Positions 46,671-55,674 of a DNA stretch of 64,000 nt are shown in pieces. The position numbers were made by a program, and so were the translations under genes. The DNA lies in assembly GCA_002747035.1 (NCBI GenBank), contig PDRZ01000019.1, positions 62,001 through 126,000 on the forward strand, in the 5' to 3' direction. Source of the DNA: Rhodobacterales bacterium. GTDB taxonomy: Bacteria > Pseudomonadota > Alphaproteobacteria > Rhodobacterales > Rhodobacteraceae. The notes under the pieces are model-generated. The model saw only the letters and a list, made by a program, of their open reading frames with translations. It had not been told where the DNA came from and ran no database searches. The first letter of the stretch is position 1. Every line of letters starts with the position of its first letter.

Positions 46671-48326
46671 TTACCGCGTGAATTTTTTGTGCTTCATGCG
46701 CTTGGGTTCCAGGGCGTCGGCACCAAGACGGCGTTTCTTGTCTTCCTCGTAATCCTCGAAATTGCCCTCGAACCATTCCACATGGGCATCGCCTTCAAAG
46801 GCAAGGATATGGGTACAGATCCGGTCAAGGAAGAAGCGGTCGTGCGAGATCACAACCGCACAGCCCGCGAAATCCACCAGCGCGTCTTCCAGCGCGCGCA
46901 AGGTTTCCACGTCAAGATCGTTGGTCGGTTCGTCAAGCAGCAACACGTTGCCGCCTTCCCGCAACAGCCGCGCCATGTGGACCCGGTTGCGTTCCCCGCC
47001 CGAAAGCAGCGACACTTTCTTCTGCTGGTCCCCGCCCTTGAAGTTGAAGGCCGAACAATAGGCCCGCGCGTTCACCTCTGCATCGCCCAGCTTGATGATG
47101 TCCTGACCATCCGCAATGGCTTCCCATACGGTTTCGTCGTCCTTCAGGTCATCGCGCGACTGATCCACATAAGAAAGCTGTACAGTGTCGCCATAGGAAA
47201 TCGTGCCGCTGTCGGGCTGTTCCTGCCCGGTCAGCATACGGAACAGCGTGGTTTTACCCGCGCCGTTGGGTCCGATCACCCCCACAATCCCGCCGGGGGG
47301 CAGGGAAAAGGACAGGTTTTCCACCAATTGCTTGTCGCCAAGGTGTTTCGAGATGCCGTCGACCTCGATCACCTTGTTGCCAAGACGGGGGCCGTTCGGG
47401 ATGACAATCTGGGCGCGGGACAGCTTTTCCCGTTCGGACTGGTTGGCCATCTCATTATAGGCGTTGATCCGCGCCTTGGACTTGGCCTGACGTGCCTTTT
47501 GTCCCTGGCGCATCCATTCCAGTTCCCGTTCCAGCGTCTTCTGTTTGGACTTGTCTTCGCGCTTTTCCTGTTCCAGCCGCTTGGCCTTCTGTTCCAGCCA
47601 GGCCGAGTAGTTGCCCTCATAAGGGATACCGCGCCCGCGATCCAGCTCAAGGATCCAGCCGGTAATGTCATCCAGGAAATAGCGGTCGTGGGTCACGCAC
47701 AGGATCGTGCCTTTATAGTCGATCAGGTGCTGTTGCAGCCACGCGATGGTTTCCGCATCAAGGTGGTTGGTCGGTTCGTCAAGCAACAACATATCAGGCT
47801 GCTCCAACAGCAGCTTGCACAGGGCGACCCGGCGCTTTTCCCCGCCCGACAGGGTGGTCACATCGGCGTCATCAGGCGGGCAGCGCAGCGCCTCCATCGC
47901 CACGTCGATCTGGCTGTCCAGATCCCAAAGGTTCTGGCTGTCAATCTCATCCTGCAACTGGGCCATTTCTTCGGCGGTTTCGTCCGAATAATTCATCGCC
48001 AACTCGTTGTAACGATCAAGAATATCCTTCTTGGCCTTCACCCCCAGCATGACATTGCCACGCACATCCAGCGTCGCGTCCAGTTCGGGTTCCTGGGGCA
48101 GGTACCCCACATGAGCCCCCTCGGCAGCCCAGGCCTCACCGGTGAAATCCTTGTCCAGCCCGGCCATGATCTTGAGAAGGGTCGACTTGCCCGCCCCGTT
48201 AACGCCCACAACACCGATCTTCACGCCGGGCAGGAACGAAAGATGGATGTTCTCAAAGCATTTCTTGCCACCGGGATAGGTCTTGGAAACGCCCTGCATG
48301 TGATAAACATATTGATAGGCTGCCAT
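46671..48326 (-). CDS. ettA: Energy-dependent translational throttle protein EttA (ABC-F)
   Basis: Cytoplasmic ABC-F ATPase that binds the ribosomal E site and gates the first peptide bond according to ATP/ADP. The 551 residues contain two ATPase domains. Domain 1 has GVVGVNGAGKSTLLKIMAGL, TLSGGEKRRVALCKLLL and LLLDEPTNHLDAE; domain 2 has GVIGPNGAGKTTLFRMLTGQ, LLSGGERNRVHMARLL and LLLDEPTNDLDVE. The EttA arm and a Lys/Arg/Glu-rich linker (about 240-310) lie between them. ATG 48326 (MAAYQYVYHMQGVSK) is the family start. It is divergent from nadD. Confidence 0.95.
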   Translation of the reverse strand: MAAYQYVYHMQGVSKTYPGGKKCFENIHLSFLPGVKIGVVGVNGAGKSTLLKIMAGLDKDFTGEAWAAEGAHVGYLPQEPELDATLDVRGNVMLGVKAKKDILDRYNELAMNYSDETAEEMAQLQDEIDSQNLWDLDSQIDVAMEALRCPPDDADVTTLSGGEKRRVALCKLLLEQPDMLLLDEPTNHLDAETIAWLQQHLIDYKGTILCVTHDRYFLDDITGWILELDRGRGIPYEGNYSAWLEQKAKRLEQEKREDKSKQKTLERELEWMRQGQKARQAKSKARINAYNEMANQSEREKLSRAQIVIPNGPRLGNKVIEVDGISKHLGDKQLVENLSFSLPPGGIVGVIGPNGAGKTTLFRMLTGQEQPDSGTISYGDTVQLSYVDQSRDDLKDDETVWEAIADGQDIIKLGDAEVNARAYCSAFNFKGGDQQKKVSLLSGGERNRVHMARLLREGGNVLLLDEPTNDLDVETLRALEDALVDFAGCAVVISHDRFFLDRICTHILAFEGDAHVEWFEGNFEDYEEDKKRRLGADALEPKRMKHKKFTR

Positions 48327-48467
48327 GGGGTTCTGGTCCTCTGAACGGAAAATCGGGTTTGGCGAATGTGATAGCCGCTGTCGGGGCCGGGGGCAATCGG
48401 TAGCGTGATGCACAGAAAGCGAACCGCCAATTGACTCATCCTGCCATGCGCGCCACAACCCGCACCG

Positions 48468-49094
48468 ATGCAATACAACCTGCCATATGCCCGCCCGGGC
48501 CAGTCGATCGGCCTGTTGGGAGGGAGCTTTGACCCCGCCCACAAAGGCCACGCCCATATCACCCGTGCGGCGCTGAAACGGTTCGGGCTGGATCAGGTGT
48601 GGTGGCTGGTCTCGCCCGGCAACCCGTTGAAATCCCGCGGGCCTGCCCCGCTAACGGACCGGATGGAGCGGGCGCGGCAGGTGATGCAACACCCGCGCGT
48701 GCATATCACCGATTTCGAATCCCAGGCCGGCACCCGCTTTACCGCGCAAACCCTGGCCGCGCTGAGATGCGCGCGGCCCCGGCTCAACTTTGTCTGGCTC
48801 ATGGGGGCCGACAATCTTGTGCAATTCGATCAATGGCAGGACTGGCGCGGGATCATGGCCACCGTGCCCATCGGCATCCTCGCCCGCCCCGGCGACCGCG
48901 TGGCCGCACGCACCGCCAAGGCCGCGCGCACCCATATGCGCGCCCGCCTGTCAGGGCGGGAAAGCAGGCTGTTGCCCCACGGCCCCGCCCCCCGTTGGTG
49001 CTTTGTCAACATGCCCATGTCCAACGCCTCCTCTACCGCGATCCGCGCCCGGGGCGACTGGGGGAAAACCCCCTCCTATCCCCGGAAAAAATAA
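48468..49094 (+). CDS. nadD: Nicotinate-nucleotide adenylyltransferase
   Basis: NAD biosynthesis enzyme that joins ATP and nicotinate mononucleotide. The 208 residues show [20 protein letters not shown] with the nucleotidyl-transferase GxFDPxHxGH motif, [28 protein letters not shown] and the C-terminal [12 protein letters not shown] (the ISSTxIR equivalent). The start lacks a good ribosome-binding site, but no better one exists in frame. It is followed by the PBP4 gene after 58 bases. Confidence 0.94.
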   Translation: MQYNLPYARPGQSIGLLGGSFDPAHKGHAHITRAALKRFGLDQVWWLVSPGNPLKSRGPAPLTDRMERARQVMQHPRVHITDFESQAGTRFTAQTLAALRCARPRLNFVWLMGADNLVQFDQWQDWRGIMATVPIGILARPGDRVAARTAKAARTHMRARLSGRESRLLPHGPAPRWCFVNMPMSNASSTAIRARGDWGKTPSYPRKK

Positions 49095-49152
49095 ACAATT
49101 TGTTCACCAAACCGTGCTTGTTTGTACTACGGCATTAAGGTTAATTCATCCC

Positions 49153-50697
49153 ATGACGAACAGATTTTTCAAACGGTTTTTCGCCATTTCCCTCGTTGCG
49201 GCCCTCTCCACGGTCGCACTGGCCGATGCGCCCCGCACATCCCTGCGCCCCACCGAACGCCCCACGGAACGCACCGCCGAACGCTTCATGGGCACGGCAC
49301 CCCGCACACCGGCGGCGAAACCTGTCCCGGCACCCCAAGTCTACGGCACAAATGCCCTGATTGCCGAGGCCAGGTTGGGCGGAACCGTCGCCTTTGCCGT
49401 GGCCGATGCAAAATCGGGTCTTGTTCTGGAAAGCAACGAGGCGCGGTTGGGCCAGCCCCCGGCCAGCGTGACCAAGGCCGTGACCGCGCTTTATGCGCTG
49501 AATGCGCTTGGCCCCGGCCACCGGTTTCACACCCGGCTGATGACCCGCGGCACCGTGTCGGGCGGAGTTGTGCGCGGTGACCTGATCCTGATGGGCGGCG
49601 GCGACCCGACCCTGTCCACCGATGGGCTGGCCACCATGGCCAAACGGCTCAAAGCCGCCGGAATCAACAAGGTGACCGGCGACTTCTTGGTGTCGCCCGG
49701 CCCGATTGCGCGGATCCGGCAAATCGACCCGGCCCAGCCCGACCATGTAAGCTATAATCCCGCGCTGTCGGGACTGAACCTGAATTTCAACCGCGTGCAT
49801 TTCGAATGGAAACGCGGCAACAAAGGCTGGGTGACGGCGATGGACGCCCGGTCGGACAAATACCGCCCCCCCGTGACGGTCGCCAGAATGAGCATCGCGA
49901 AACGACAGGTGCCCGTCTACAGCTATGCCGAAAAAGGCGGGCGCGATATCTGGACCGTGGCCAGCGGCGCGCTTGGCAAAGGCGGGTCGCGTTGGTTGCC
50001 CGTGCGCCAACCCGAGCTTTATGCGGGCGAGGTGTTTCGCTATTTCGCACGCGCCCAGGGCATCACCCTGGCCAGGGCGCAACTGGTCAACGGCTACTCG
50101 GGCGGCACGGTATTGATCACCCATCAAAGCCCGGAGCTGCGCGTGATCCTGCGTGACATGCTGAAATACTCCAACAACCTGACCGCCGAAATCGTCGGTC
50201 TGGCCGCCACCGCCAAACGCAAGGGCCGCACCAGAACCCTGCGCAGCAGCGGCGCGGAAATGAGCCGTTGGGCCCAATCCGCGCTGGGGATGAAAGGGGC
50301 CAGACTGGTCGATCACTCCGGGCTTGGCGAAGACTCGCGGCTGACGGCTCAGGACATGGCAAAGGCGCTGGTCAGGGTCGAAAAAGCCGGGGTGCTGAAA
50401 CCCATCCTCAAGAAAATCCCGATGCGCGATTCCAAGGGGCGGGTGATCAAATCACACCCGATCAAGGTTTATGCCAAAACCGGAACGTTGAATTTCGTCA
50501 GCGCGCTGGCCGGATACATGACGGCCGCAGATGGCACTGAAATGGCTTTTGCCATCTTTGCCGCCGACACTGGCAAACGCGCTGCGATCAAACGGGCGGA
50601 TCGGGAACAACCGCAAGGGGCCAGGGGCTGGAACAAACGCGCCAAACGGCTGCAACAGCGGCTGATCGAACGCTGGGGCGCGCTTTACGGCACCTAA
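49153..50697 (+). CDS. dacB: D-alanyl-D-alanine carboxypeptidase/endopeptidase, PBP4 type (DacB)
   Basis: A periplasmic peptidoglycan hydrolase of 514 residues, peptidase family S13. A signal peptide (FAISLVAALSTVALADA) is followed by a low-complexity linker with RPTERPTERTAERF repeats. The active site is PPASVTKAVTALYALN (Ser105 and Lys108 of SxxK), with KYSNNLTAEIVG (SxN) and KTGTLNFVSALAGYM (KTG) towards the C-terminus. Its TAA stop is the first three bases of a family A repeat, so insertion happened exactly at the gene end. Confidence 0.94.
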   Translation: MTNRFFKRFFAISLVAALSTVALADAPRTSLRPTERPTERTAERFMGTAPRTPAAKPVPAPQVYGTNALIAEARLGGTVAFAVADAKSGLVLESNEARLGQPPASVTKAVTALYALNALGPGHRFHTRLMTRGTVSGGVVRGDLILMGGGDPTLSTDGLATMAKRLKAAGINKVTGDFLVSPGPIARIRQIDPAQPDHVSYNPALSGLNLNFNRVHFEWKRGNKGWVTAMDARSDKYRPPVTVARMSIAKRQVPVYSYAEKGGRDIWTVASGALGKGGSRWLPVRQPELYAGEVFRYFARAQGITLARAQLVNGYSGGTVLITHQSPELRVILRDMLKYSNNLTAEIVGLAATAKRKGRTRTLRSSGAEMSRWAQSALGMKGARLVDHSGLGEDSRLTAQDMAKALVRVEKAGVLKPILKKIPMRDSKGRVIKSHPIKVYAKTGTLNFVSALAGYMTAADGTEMAFAIFAADTGKRAAIKRADREQPQGARGWNKRAKRLQQRLIERWGALYGT

Positions 50698-50810
50698 AGC
50701 GTTTCGCCATTACGCTGACTCAACGTGATGCGGAAACGCCGCGCAACATATCAGGGCTGTGAACGTTCCCCGCTCTTGCTGTGATCCAACAAGAACTGGA
50801 AACGTTTTAA
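50695..50810 (-). repeat. Repeat family A, long copy overlapping the dacB stop
   Basis: Begins TAAAGCGTTTCGCCATTACG and ends CTGGAAACGTTTTA. The first half is the short palindrome (loop CTGACTCAA, then CGTGATGCGGAAACG). The second half adds GCGCAACATATCAGG and a TTGCTGTGATCCAACAA hairpin. It is the same long form as 61095 and 55672, in the opposite orientation. The dacB stop TAA is within it. Confidence 0.82.
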
Positions 50811-50876
50811 AGGACCCCATGGGAATAATGGGTCCGATGGAAATGGGGCGCTCCGGGGAGCCCCACCCGGTTCATA

Positions 50877-51530
50877 TCATTTGGGGTCCGCAGCGGTGCG
50901 CAGATAGGGCAGCTTGATGTCAATCTCACCGTATTTCTCCCGCGCCTGATCATTGTCCAGCGCCAGCGCAACAATCACGTCCTGACCGATGGTCCAGTTC
51001 GCCGGGGTCGCCAGCGGCTGATTATAGGTCCGCTGTAACCCGTCCAGCGCCCGCAGCACCTCGGCAAAGTTGCGTCCCACCGACATCGGGTAAGTCATGG
51101 TCAGTTGCAGTTTCTTGTCCGGCGAGATGATGAACACTGACCGCACCGTCGCGCTGTCTGCCGGGGTGCGCCCGTCGGGCAGATAGGCATCGGCGGGCAG
51201 CATGTCGAACGCCTTGGACACGGCCAGTTCTTCATCGGCAATAATCGGGAACCCGGCGGGAGCCCCGGCAAAGGCTTCGATATCGCCTTTCCATTTCTTG
51301 TGCTCCTCAACCCCGTCCACCGAAACGCCCATCACCTTGGTGCCCCGCTTCTCCCACTCTTCGGCCAATTGTGCGACCGCACCGAACTCGGTGGTGCAGA
51401 CCGGGGTGAAATCCTTGGGGTGGGAAAACAGAATAGCCCAGTTGTCGCCAATCCAGTCATGGAACGAAATTGTCCCCTGATCGGTTTCGGCGGTGAAATT
51501 CGGTACGATATCGTTGATACGCAGACCCAT
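50877..51530 (-). CDS. Peroxiredoxin, 1-Cys (Prx6) type
   Basis: Reduces hydrogen peroxide and organic hydroperoxides. The 217 residues begin MGLRINDIVPNFTAETDQGT. The peroxidatic Cys45 lies in FSHPKDFTPVCTTEFG, and the C-terminal Prx6 dimerisation arm has TYPMSVGRNFAEVLRALDGL, PLATPANWTIGQDVIV and a final KLPYLRTAADPK. No resolving Cys is seen near the C-terminus. ATG 51530 has GAGAGGA upstream. It is divergent from the aldehyde dehydrogenase gene over 157 bases, which may share control. Confidence 0.94.
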   Translation of the reverse strand: MGLRINDIVPNFTAETDQGTISFHDWIGDNWAILFSHPKDFTPVCTTEFGAVAQLAEEWEKRGTKVMGVSVDGVEEHKKWKGDIEAFAGAPAGFPIIADEELAVSKAFDMLPADAYLPDGRTPADSATVRSVFIISPDKKLQLTMTYPMSVGRNFAEVLRALDGLQRTYNQPLATPANWTIGQDVIVALALDNDQAREKYGEIDIKLPYLRTAADPK

Positions 51531-51687
51531 GTTCGGTATCCTCTCTTTGTTTTGGTTCAACTCTGGTTTCCAATCACCCGGTTCATCCGGTATAAATTTG
51601 ATCAAATCCTGGCACGTCACGTCCACGCCCCCCTTGCCGGAGCGCGATTCCCCTGACACAGTGACCGGAAACCAACGGAGGTCAACC

Positions 51688-53133
51688 ATGATCGAGAAAC
51701 GCCAGTTCTATATCAACGGCCAATGGGTCGATCCCATCGCCGCCACAGATCACCACGTGATCGACCCCTCGACGGAAGAGGCGGTCGCGGTGATTTCCCT
51801 CGGCAGCCAGGCCGACACCGACGCCGCCGTGGCCGCAGCCAAGGCCGCCCTGCCCGGCTGGATGGCCACGCCCCCCGAAGAGCGAATCGCCAAAGTCGAG
51901 AAACTTCTGGAACTCTACCAGGCGCGCAGCGCGGAGATGGCCGAACTGATGACGCTTGAGATGGGCGCGCCCATCGACATGTCCAACACCTCACAGGTGG
52001 GGGCGGGTGCCTATCACCTTGCCAATTTCATCCGCGCGGCCAAGGGGTTCGACTTTATCAAACCGCTGGGCAAACATGCCCCCAATGACCGGATCATCCA
52101 CGAAGCGGTGGGCGTTGCGGCGCTGATCACCCCGTGGAACTGGCCCATGAACCAGGTCACGCTCAAGGTGGGCGCGGCGGCGATTGCGGGCTGTACCATG
52201 GTGCTGAAACCCTCCGAGGAAACGCCGCTGGACGCCATGCTGTTTGCCGAAATGATGGACGAGGCCGGGTTCCCCGCCGGGGTTTTCAACCTTGTGAACG
52301 GTGACGGTGCGGGTGTGGGTAGCCAACTGACCGCCCATGCGGATGTGGACATGGTGTCCTTCACCGGGTCCACCCGTGCGGGCACGCTGATCTCCAAATC
52401 CGCCGCCGATACGCTCAAACGCGTACATCTTGAACTGGGCGGCAAGGGCGCAAACGTGATCTTTGCCGATGCGGATGACAAGGCGGTGAAACGCGGCGTC
52501 ATGCACATGATGAACAACACCGGCCAAAGCTGTAACGCCCCGTCGCGGATGCTGGTTCAGCGCGACGTGTATGATCAGGCGGTAGATGCTGCCGCCGAAG
52601 CGGCCGCCAAGGTCACCGTGGGCAATGCCCATGAAAGCGGTCGCCATATCGGACCGGTGGTCAACCAAGTGCAATGGGACAAGATTCAGGACCTGATCCA
52701 GTCGGGCATCGACGAAGGCGCGCGGCTTGTCGCCGGGGGCACCGGTCGGCCCGAAGGCTTGAACAAAGGCTTCTATGTCCGCCCCACCGTGTTCGCCGAC
52801 GTGACACCGGACATGCGGATTTATCGCGAAGAAATCTTTGGTCCGGTCCTGTCGATGAGCCCGTTTGATACCGAAGAACAGGCCATCGAGATGGCCAATG
52901 ACACGGTCTATGGCCTGACCAACTATGTGCAAACCCAGGACGGCGCGCGGCTCAACCGCATGGCGCGGGCGCTGCGTTCAGGCATGGTCGAGATGAACGG
53001 CACCTCGCGTGGTGCCGGTGCCCCCTTTGGCGGCATGAAACAATCGGGCAACGGGCGCGAGGGCGGTGTCTGGGGGATTGAGGATTTCCTTGAGGTCAAA
53101 TCGGTATCGGGCTGGTCCAACGACGACGCGTGA
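51688..53133 (+). CDS. NAD(P)-dependent aldehyde dehydrogenase
   Basis: A 481-residue ALDH superfamily enzyme oxidising an aldehyde to the acid. The cofactor site has ALITPWNWPMNQVTLKVGAA and VSFTGSTRAGTLIS; the general base is Glu249 in HLELGGKGANVIF; the nucleophile is Cys282 in NNTGQSCNAPSRML; EEIFGPVLSM is also present. It has a GGAGG ribosome-binding site. The physiological aldehyde is unknown; the family includes broad-range detoxifying enzymes. A terminator follows. Confidence 0.93.
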   Translation: MIEKRQFYINGQWVDPIAATDHHVIDPSTEEAVAVISLGSQADTDAAVAAAKAALPGWMATPPEERIAKVEKLLELYQARSAEMAELMTLEMGAPIDMSNTSQVGAGAYHLANFIRAAKGFDFIKPLGKHAPNDRIIHEAVGVAALITPWNWPMNQVTLKVGAAAIAGCTMVLKPSEETPLDAMLFAEMMDEAGFPAGVFNLVNGDGAGVGSQLTAHADVDMVSFTGSTRAGTLISKSAADTLKRVHLELGGKGANVIFADADDKAVKRGVMHMMNNTGQSCNAPSRMLVQRDVYDQAVDAAAEAAAKVTVGNAHESGRHIGPVVNQVQWDKIQDLIQSGIDEGARLVAGGTGRPEGLNKGFYVRPTVFADVTPDMRIYREEIFGPVLSMSPFDTEEQAIEMANDTVYGLTNYVQTQDGARLNRMARALRSGMVEMNGTSRGAGAPFGGMKQSGNGREGGVWGIEDFLEVKSVSGWSNDDA

Positions 53134-53191
53134 TGTTGCCGGACCTGCGCCATCCTGAAAACCCGACCTGAAAAACATGGACAACACCAAC

Positions 53192-53224
53192 GATCCGGGG
53201 CTATCACGGCCCCGGATTTTCTTT
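53192..53224 (+). terminator. Rho-independent terminator after the aldehyde dehydrogenase gene
   Basis: GATCCGGGGC-TATCAC-GGCCCCGGAT followed by TTTCTTT is a strong hairpin and T-run, 59 bases past the stop. It lies just before the ribosome-binding site of the next gene, so that gene depends on read-through or on a promoter within the hairpin region. Confidence 0.85.
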
Positions 53225-53237
53225 CGGAGGCCCCGGA

Positions 53238-54290
53238 TTGGCCCAGTCCCCAGACACACCGACCCAAGACAACCTGACTTTCGTGCCCGAAACCGTGCAT
53301 AAACGCGACGTGTTTTCCGAAACCATCTCGGGACATCTGGCCGAAGACCCCGCGTTCAAGGTGGTGCTGCGCAAGCTCGACGGCGTGCCACTTTGGGCCC
53401 GCCCCTTGGCCTGGGCGCTGGCCCGCAAGGAAATCAGGGGGCTGCGCGCGGTCAAGGGGATCGAAGGCGTGCCCCAGCTGCTGCGCGCCGACCGGGTGGG
53501 GCTGTTACGCAGCTGGTCCCACGGCACGCCCCTGCAACTGGCCAAACCCGACACGGCCGAATGGTACAGGGACGCCAAACGCCTGTTGCGCGACATGCGG
53601 CGGCGCGGGGTGACCCATAACGATATTGCCAAGCCCCAGAACTGGTTACGCACCCCCGATGGCCGCGCCGCAGTGATTGATTTCCAACTGGCTTCGGTGC
53701 ATCGGCGCAAGGGCAAACTGTTCCGCGTGATGGCGCGCGAAGACCTGCGCCACCTGTTGAAACAGAAAGCCAACTTTGCACCGCACCTGCTGACCCCGTC
53801 GGAACGTCGGCTGTTGGCGCGCAAATCCCTGCCCTCGCGGCTTTGGATGGCTACCGGCAAGCGCGCCTATAACTTCGTGACACGCCGTTTGATGAACTGG
53901 TCCGATGGCGAAGGCACCGAAGATCGGCTGGATCGCGATGGCGCAGTGGTGCGCGATACGCTGGCCCGTGCCGGGATCACCGAGGTTGCGCTCTTCACTT
54001 ACGCCCTGCCCGCCCGTGGGGTTGGGGTCTATGTCTTTGCCGAAACCGATCTGGACCATGCTGCGCTGCGCGCGCTTCTTCCCGAAACCCGGGCAGAACT
54101 GGTGCATCCTGTGACCGCCCTGCCCCGCCACACCAATGGTGGGCTGCGCGAGGATGTGTTGCAGCTTGTCGCCACCAACCGGCTGGACGAGCTTGAGCTG
54201 TTGACCCGGGCCGACCCCGCGCTGACCGACATCGTTGCGCGGCTTGTGGCCAGGCGTCAGAACCTGACCGACCGTATTTTGAAATCCTGA
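53238..54290 (+). CDS. Kinase-like protein with an extra C-terminal domain
   Basis: A 350-residue protein starting at TTG 53238, with GGAGG seven bases upstream. Residues about 40-220 resemble a small RIO/LPS-type kinase: a catalytic loop THNDIAKPQNWL (HxDxxxxN) and AVIDFQLASVHRR (DFG replaced by DFQ); the N-lobe is short and lacks an obvious VAIK lysine. Residues about 245-330 (RDTLARAGITEVALFTYALP, then TALPRHTNGGLREDVLQLVA) resemble the C-terminal subdomain of AMP-forming acyl-CoA synthetases. Whether it phosphorylates a protein, lipid or sugar is unknown. Confidence 0.75.
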   Translation: MAQSPDTPTQDNLTFVPETVHKRDVFSETISGHLAEDPAFKVVLRKLDGVPLWARPLAWALARKEIRGLRAVKGIEGVPQLLRADRVGLLRSWSHGTPLQLAKPDTAEWYRDAKRLLRDMRRRGVTHNDIAKPQNWLRTPDGRAAVIDFQLASVHRRKGKLFRVMAREDLRHLLKQKANFAPHLLTPSERRLLARKSLPSRLWMATGKRAYNFVTRRLMNWSDGEGTEDRLDRDGAVVRDTLARAGITEVALFTYALPARGVGVYVFAETDLDHAALRALLPETRAELVHPVTALPRHTNGGLREDVLQLVATNRLDELELLTRADPALTDIVARLVARRQNLTDRILKS

Positions 54291-54333
54291 CCCCTTACAA
54301 TTCCCGGCGGGCTTCATATATGGGTTGCGGAAT

Positions 54334-54444
54334 GTATCGCTGACGGGAGTGGATTTTGATCCCAAGATCCACGAAGCATCAGCGTAAAATCAGAGACTTA
54401 TAGTCAAAAGGCACGATCAGAATTGTGTCGTTTGGTTATATAAC
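54334..54444 (+). repeat. Repeat family B copy directly upstream of trxC
   Basis: Matches the 42864 copy along most of its length (CTGACGGGAGTGGATTTTGA through GTCGTTTGGTTATATAAC). The right hairpin reads CACGAT-CAGA-ATTGTG. It ends 14 bases before the thioredoxin start, so it forms most of that gene's upstream region. Confidence 0.86.
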
Positions 54445-54458
54445 GAATGAGGCCCGCG

Positions 54459-54890
54459 ATGAGCAGCACCAGCAAACTGACCTGCCTTGACTGTGGACAA
54501 CTGAACCGCGTCCCAGGCGACCGGATGGGGTCCGCGAAATGCGGCACCTGCGGGGCGCGGCTTTTGTCCGGGAAAGTGGCCGAGGTGGACCTGGCCACGC
54601 TGCAAAAGGCGGTGCGCAACGATGATCTGCCGCTGGTGGTGGATTTCTGGGCACCGTGGTGTGGCCCCTGCCGGATGATGGCACCAGAATTTTCCAAGGC
54701 CGCCGCAACGCTGAACGGCACCGCGCGTCTGGTCAAGCTAAACACCGAAGACCACCCCCAGGCCGGGGCGAAATACGGTATTCGCGGGATTCCAACCATG
54801 GCCGGGTTTGCCGGGGGACGCGAAAAGGCACGTCAATCCGGCGCGATGCCGGCACAGTCAATTGTAGAGTGGGTCAAAAGCGCGGTCTGA
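54459..54890 (+). CDS. trxC: Thioredoxin 2 (TrxC-like)
   Basis: A 143-residue redox protein. It has an N-terminal zinc ribbon (LTCLDCGQLNRV and KCGTCGARLL) typical of TrxC, then a thioredoxin fold with active site VDFWAPWCGPCRMMAPEFSK, the cis-proline loop GIRGIPTMAGF and a C-terminal helix. It reduces disulfides and zinc-linked oxidative damage. ATG 54459 is preferred, with GAGG six bases upstream, over ATG 54447. Family B repeat sequence forms its 5' region. Confidence 0.93.
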   Translation: MSSTSKLTCLDCGQLNRVPGDRMGSAKCGTCGARLLSGKVAEVDLATLQKAVRNDDLPLVVDFWAPWCGPCRMMAPEFSKAAATLNGTARLVKLNTEDHPQAGAKYGIRGIPTMAGFAGGREKARQSGAMPAQSIVEWVKSAV

Positions 54891-54905
54891 CGCCCAATGA
54901 AGCGA

Positions 54906-55127
54906 TCAGTGTTCGATCGTCCGCGCCACGGGGTGTTGCCGCGCCATCACCGATTGGGAAATCAGCAGATAGGCATAGACCCCGGCCAGAACGATGGCCG
55001 CGGGCACCGTGGCCACCGCAACATAGATGGCAAAAGCCATGCCCCAGCCCGCCCCGAACATGACCAGCGACAGGACCGACGCAACCGCGCCAAACAGGCT
55101 TGTCATCAGGATCAGTGCAAGGGCCAT
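54906..55127 (-). CDS. Small membrane protein of unknown function
   Basis: A 73-residue protein with two hydrophobic spans (LALILMTSLFGAVASVLSLV and GMAFAIYVAVATVPAAIVLA) and a short polar tail ending RTIEH. ATG 55127 has AAAGAGAGA upstream. It ends 15 bases from the convergent trxC stop. No family recognised. Confidence 0.72.
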   Translation of the reverse strand: MALALILMTSLFGAVASVLSLVMFGAGWGMAFAIYVAVATVPAAIVLAGVYAYLLISQSVMARQHPVARTIEH

Positions 55128-55284
55128 GTGTCTCTCTTTCGCGGCATTCCGGCTTTCCCCTTGTTTCACTCCCAAATGCGCCGGAAATGAGGCATAATCG
55201 CGAAACAGAAACGGCAAAGGCCATTTTCTTCCCCAAGCTATGCCAATAGTCTTGCCAAAACCTTAACAACCTCTGAGGCCAGCC

Positions 55285-55674
55285 ATGACGACCGACCCCG
55301 AAACCCCGCGCGGAGACCTGACCCTGCGCACCGTCGCCATGCCTGCGGATGTGAACGTGAACGGAGACATCTTTGGCGGCTGGGTTCTGTCACAGATGGA
55401 CGTGGCCTCGGGCATCGTCGCCGCGCAACGGGCCGCGGGCCGGGTCACCACCGTGGCTGTGGATGCGATGAAATTCATCCGCCCGGTGCAGGTGGGGGAT
55501 GTGCTGTGCGTCTATGCCTGGATCGACCGTGTGGGGCGCACATCCATGGGAATCGGGCTCGAGGCCTGGGCCCTGCGCCGTATGGGCGGCCAGCGGGAGA
55601 AAGTGACCGAAGGTGTCTTTACCTATGTGGCCATCGACGAAAACGGCCGCCCGCGTCCCGTCCCCGAAGCTTAA
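55285..55674 (+). CDS. Acyl-CoA thioesterase, YciA-type hotdog fold
   Basis: A 129-residue thioesterase: LRTVAMPADVNVNGDIFGGW (active-site Asn/Asp-Gly-Phe region), VLSQMDVASGIVAAQRA, VTTVAVDAMKFIRPVQVGDV and SMGIGLEAWALRR. It hydrolyses acyl-CoA, perhaps to recycle CoA. Length and motifs fit YciA. Its TAA stop is the first part of a family A repeat, which it shares with the convergent L,D-transpeptidase. Confidence 0.92.
   Translation: MTTDPETPRGDLTLRTVAMPADVNVNGDIFGGWVLSQMDVASGIVAAQRAAGRVTTVAVDAMKFIRPVQVGDVLCVYAWIDRVGRTSMGIGLEAWALRRMGGQREKVTEGVFTYVAIDENGRPRPVPEA

Noticed and set aside
46599-48344. 581-codon plus-strand open frame opposite ettA
   Set aside because: Antisense of ettA, which has two complete ATPase domains. 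The frame also crosses the ettA terminator.
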